Source of the DNA: CAXMST01 sp032122625
Lineage (GTDB): Bacteria; Actinomycetota; Thermoleophilia; Solirubrobacterales; 70-9
Reading direction: 5' to 3'
Assembly (NCBI GenBank): GCA_032122625.1
Contig: JAQBGG010000065.1
Location: 1 to 45,183 of the forward strand
DNA: 45,183 nt
This document shows, in pieces, positions 44,445-45,183 of the stretch (position 1 is the stretch's first letter; each line of letters starts with the position of its first letter). A model generated the notes under the pieces. It made no database searches. It was not told where the DNA came from and saw only the letters and a list, made by a program, of their open reading frames with translations. The position numbers and the translations under genes were made by a program.

Positions 44445-45183
44445 TCAAACCACCTGCGGCGCGAGCTGCGGGTAGAGCGGGTAGCGATCCATCAGCGCCT
44501 CGCTGCGCGACTTCAGCGCCTCGCGCTCGGCCTCGAATCGATCGGAAAGGGCGATGCTGATCAGATCCGCGATCTCGGTCATGTCCTCCTCGACGAAGCC
44601 GCGGGTTGTCAGCGCCGGGGTGCCGATCCGCAGCCCGGAGGGGTTCATCGGCGGGTTCGGGTCAAACGGGATCGTGTTGAAGTTGACCGTGATCCCAATC
44701 TGATCGAGCCGCGCCTCCGCCGTCTTGCCGTCAAGCCCGTTTCGGCGCAGATCGACAAGCACCAGGTGCGTGTCGGTGCCGCCGGTGAGCACGTCGACCC
44801 CACCCGTCATCAACCCCGCGGCCAGCGCCCGGGCGTTGGCGACCGTCTGCTTCTGACGCGCCCTGAACTGCTCGCTTTGGGCGATCTTCAGCGCCACCGC
44901 CTTGGCGGCGATGATGTGCATCAGGGGCCCTCCCTGGGTACCGGGAAAAACTGCTCGGTTGATCTCCTTGGCCAGCTCCTCCTTGCAGAGGATCATTCCG
45001 CTGCGCGGCCCGCAGAGCGTCTTGTGGATCGTGGTCGTGACGACATCGGCGTACGGAACCGGGGTTGGATGCTCGCCGGCAGCGACGAGGCCGGCGAAGT
45101 GAGCCATGTCGACCATCAGCTTGGCGCCGACGGCATCGGCGATCTCGCGGAAGGCGGCGAAGTCGAGATGGCGGGCGTAGGCA
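44445..45183 (-). CDS. glyA: Serine hydroxymethyltransferase (partial, N-terminus off the window)
   Basis: About 245 C-terminal residues are present and the frame runs off the right edge. Visible are LMVDMAHFAGLVAAGEHPTP, the PLP-binding Lys in VVTTTIHKTLCGPRSGMI, NRAVFPGTQGGPLMHIIAAKAVA, GGTDTHLVLVDLR and PSGLRIGTPALTTRG. It converts serine and tetrahydrofolate to glycine and methylene-tetrahydrofolate in the cytoplasm. The lysine loop reads IHKTLCGPRSG where most enzymes have THKTLRGPRGG; the Lys itself is kept. It precedes the DUF354 gene by about 60 bases. Confidence 0.96.
   Translation of the reverse strand, partial: AYARHLDFAAFREIADAVGAKLMVDMAHFAGLVAAGEHPTPVPYADVVTTTIHKTLCGPRSGMILCKEELAKEINRAVFPGTQGGPLMHIIAAKAVALKIAQSEQFRARQKQTVANARALAAGLMTGGVDVLTGGTDTHLVLVDLRRNGLDGKTAEARLDQIGITVNFNTIPFDPNPPMNPSGLRIGTPALTTRGFVEEDMTEIADLISIALSDRFEAEREALKSRSEALMDRYPLYPQLAPQVV

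Overview
The window is about 45 kb of high-GC (mostly 70-80 %) bacterial chromosome with short intergenic gaps and many 4-base ATGA/GTGA gene overlaps. The combination of a full atpIBEFHAGDC operon preceded by glyA, a DUF354 protein and a WecA/MraY-type enzyme, a MarP-like protease, LCP proteins, an HxlR regulator, GTG/TTG starts and TANNNT -10 boxes placed directly before start codons points to a deep-branching actinobacterium. Thermoleophilia (Solirubrobacterales-like) is my best guess. That placement is inference from gene content and protein style, not from a search.

Left edge (1-3.1 kb): a partial secreted beta-helix protein of clearly lower GC (roughly 55-62 % in sampled rows), a gene-poor stretch ending in a 3' tRNA-Arg-like fragment (possible attachment site), a secreted GH99-like protein carrying RTX-type repeats, and a decayed ORF fragment. 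This looks like the edge of an accessory region. 3.1-7.2 kb: MIP18/DUF59 protein, FxsA, an unknown protein, a HAD phosphatase, a GNAT-like protein and an unknown protein. 7.4-14.1 kb: an AddB-like/AddA-like helicase-nuclease pair for double-strand break repair. 14.1-21.3 kb: GGCT-like protein, HxlR regulator, MarP-like membrane protease divergent from a class B penicillin-binding protein, a lipoprotein, an SRPBCC protein, a zinc-ribbon protein, an FHA protein and an orphan ParA.

21.4-32.7 kb, all on the minus strand: a cell-envelope polysaccharide block (UDP-sugar dehydrogenase, two sugar nucleotidyltransferases, a phosphosugar isomerase), closely followed by thioredoxin-like genes and thrB. 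Upstream of these on the same strand are two tandem LytR-CpsA-Psr (LCP) ligases and an M20 peptidase. The sugar-nucleotide enzymes would supply activated sugars, the WecA-like enzyme at 42.0-43.3 kb would start lipid-linked glycan synthesis, and the LCP proteins would attach the polymer to the wall. 32.7-40.2 kb: the complete F1Fo ATP synthase operon on the minus strand. 40.5-45.2 kb: a CDF metal exporter, an FKBP lipoprotein, the WecA-like transferase, a DUF354 protein and a partial glyA.

I did not find a defence island, CRISPR array or clear novel multi-gene system. The most unusual items are the tRNA fragment with its GC shift, the Cys-cluster nuclease signatures in both subunits of the Add pair, the duplicated LCP genes with an unnamed C-terminal domain, three decapeptide repeats on the WecA-like tail, and the widespread leaderless-type promoters.
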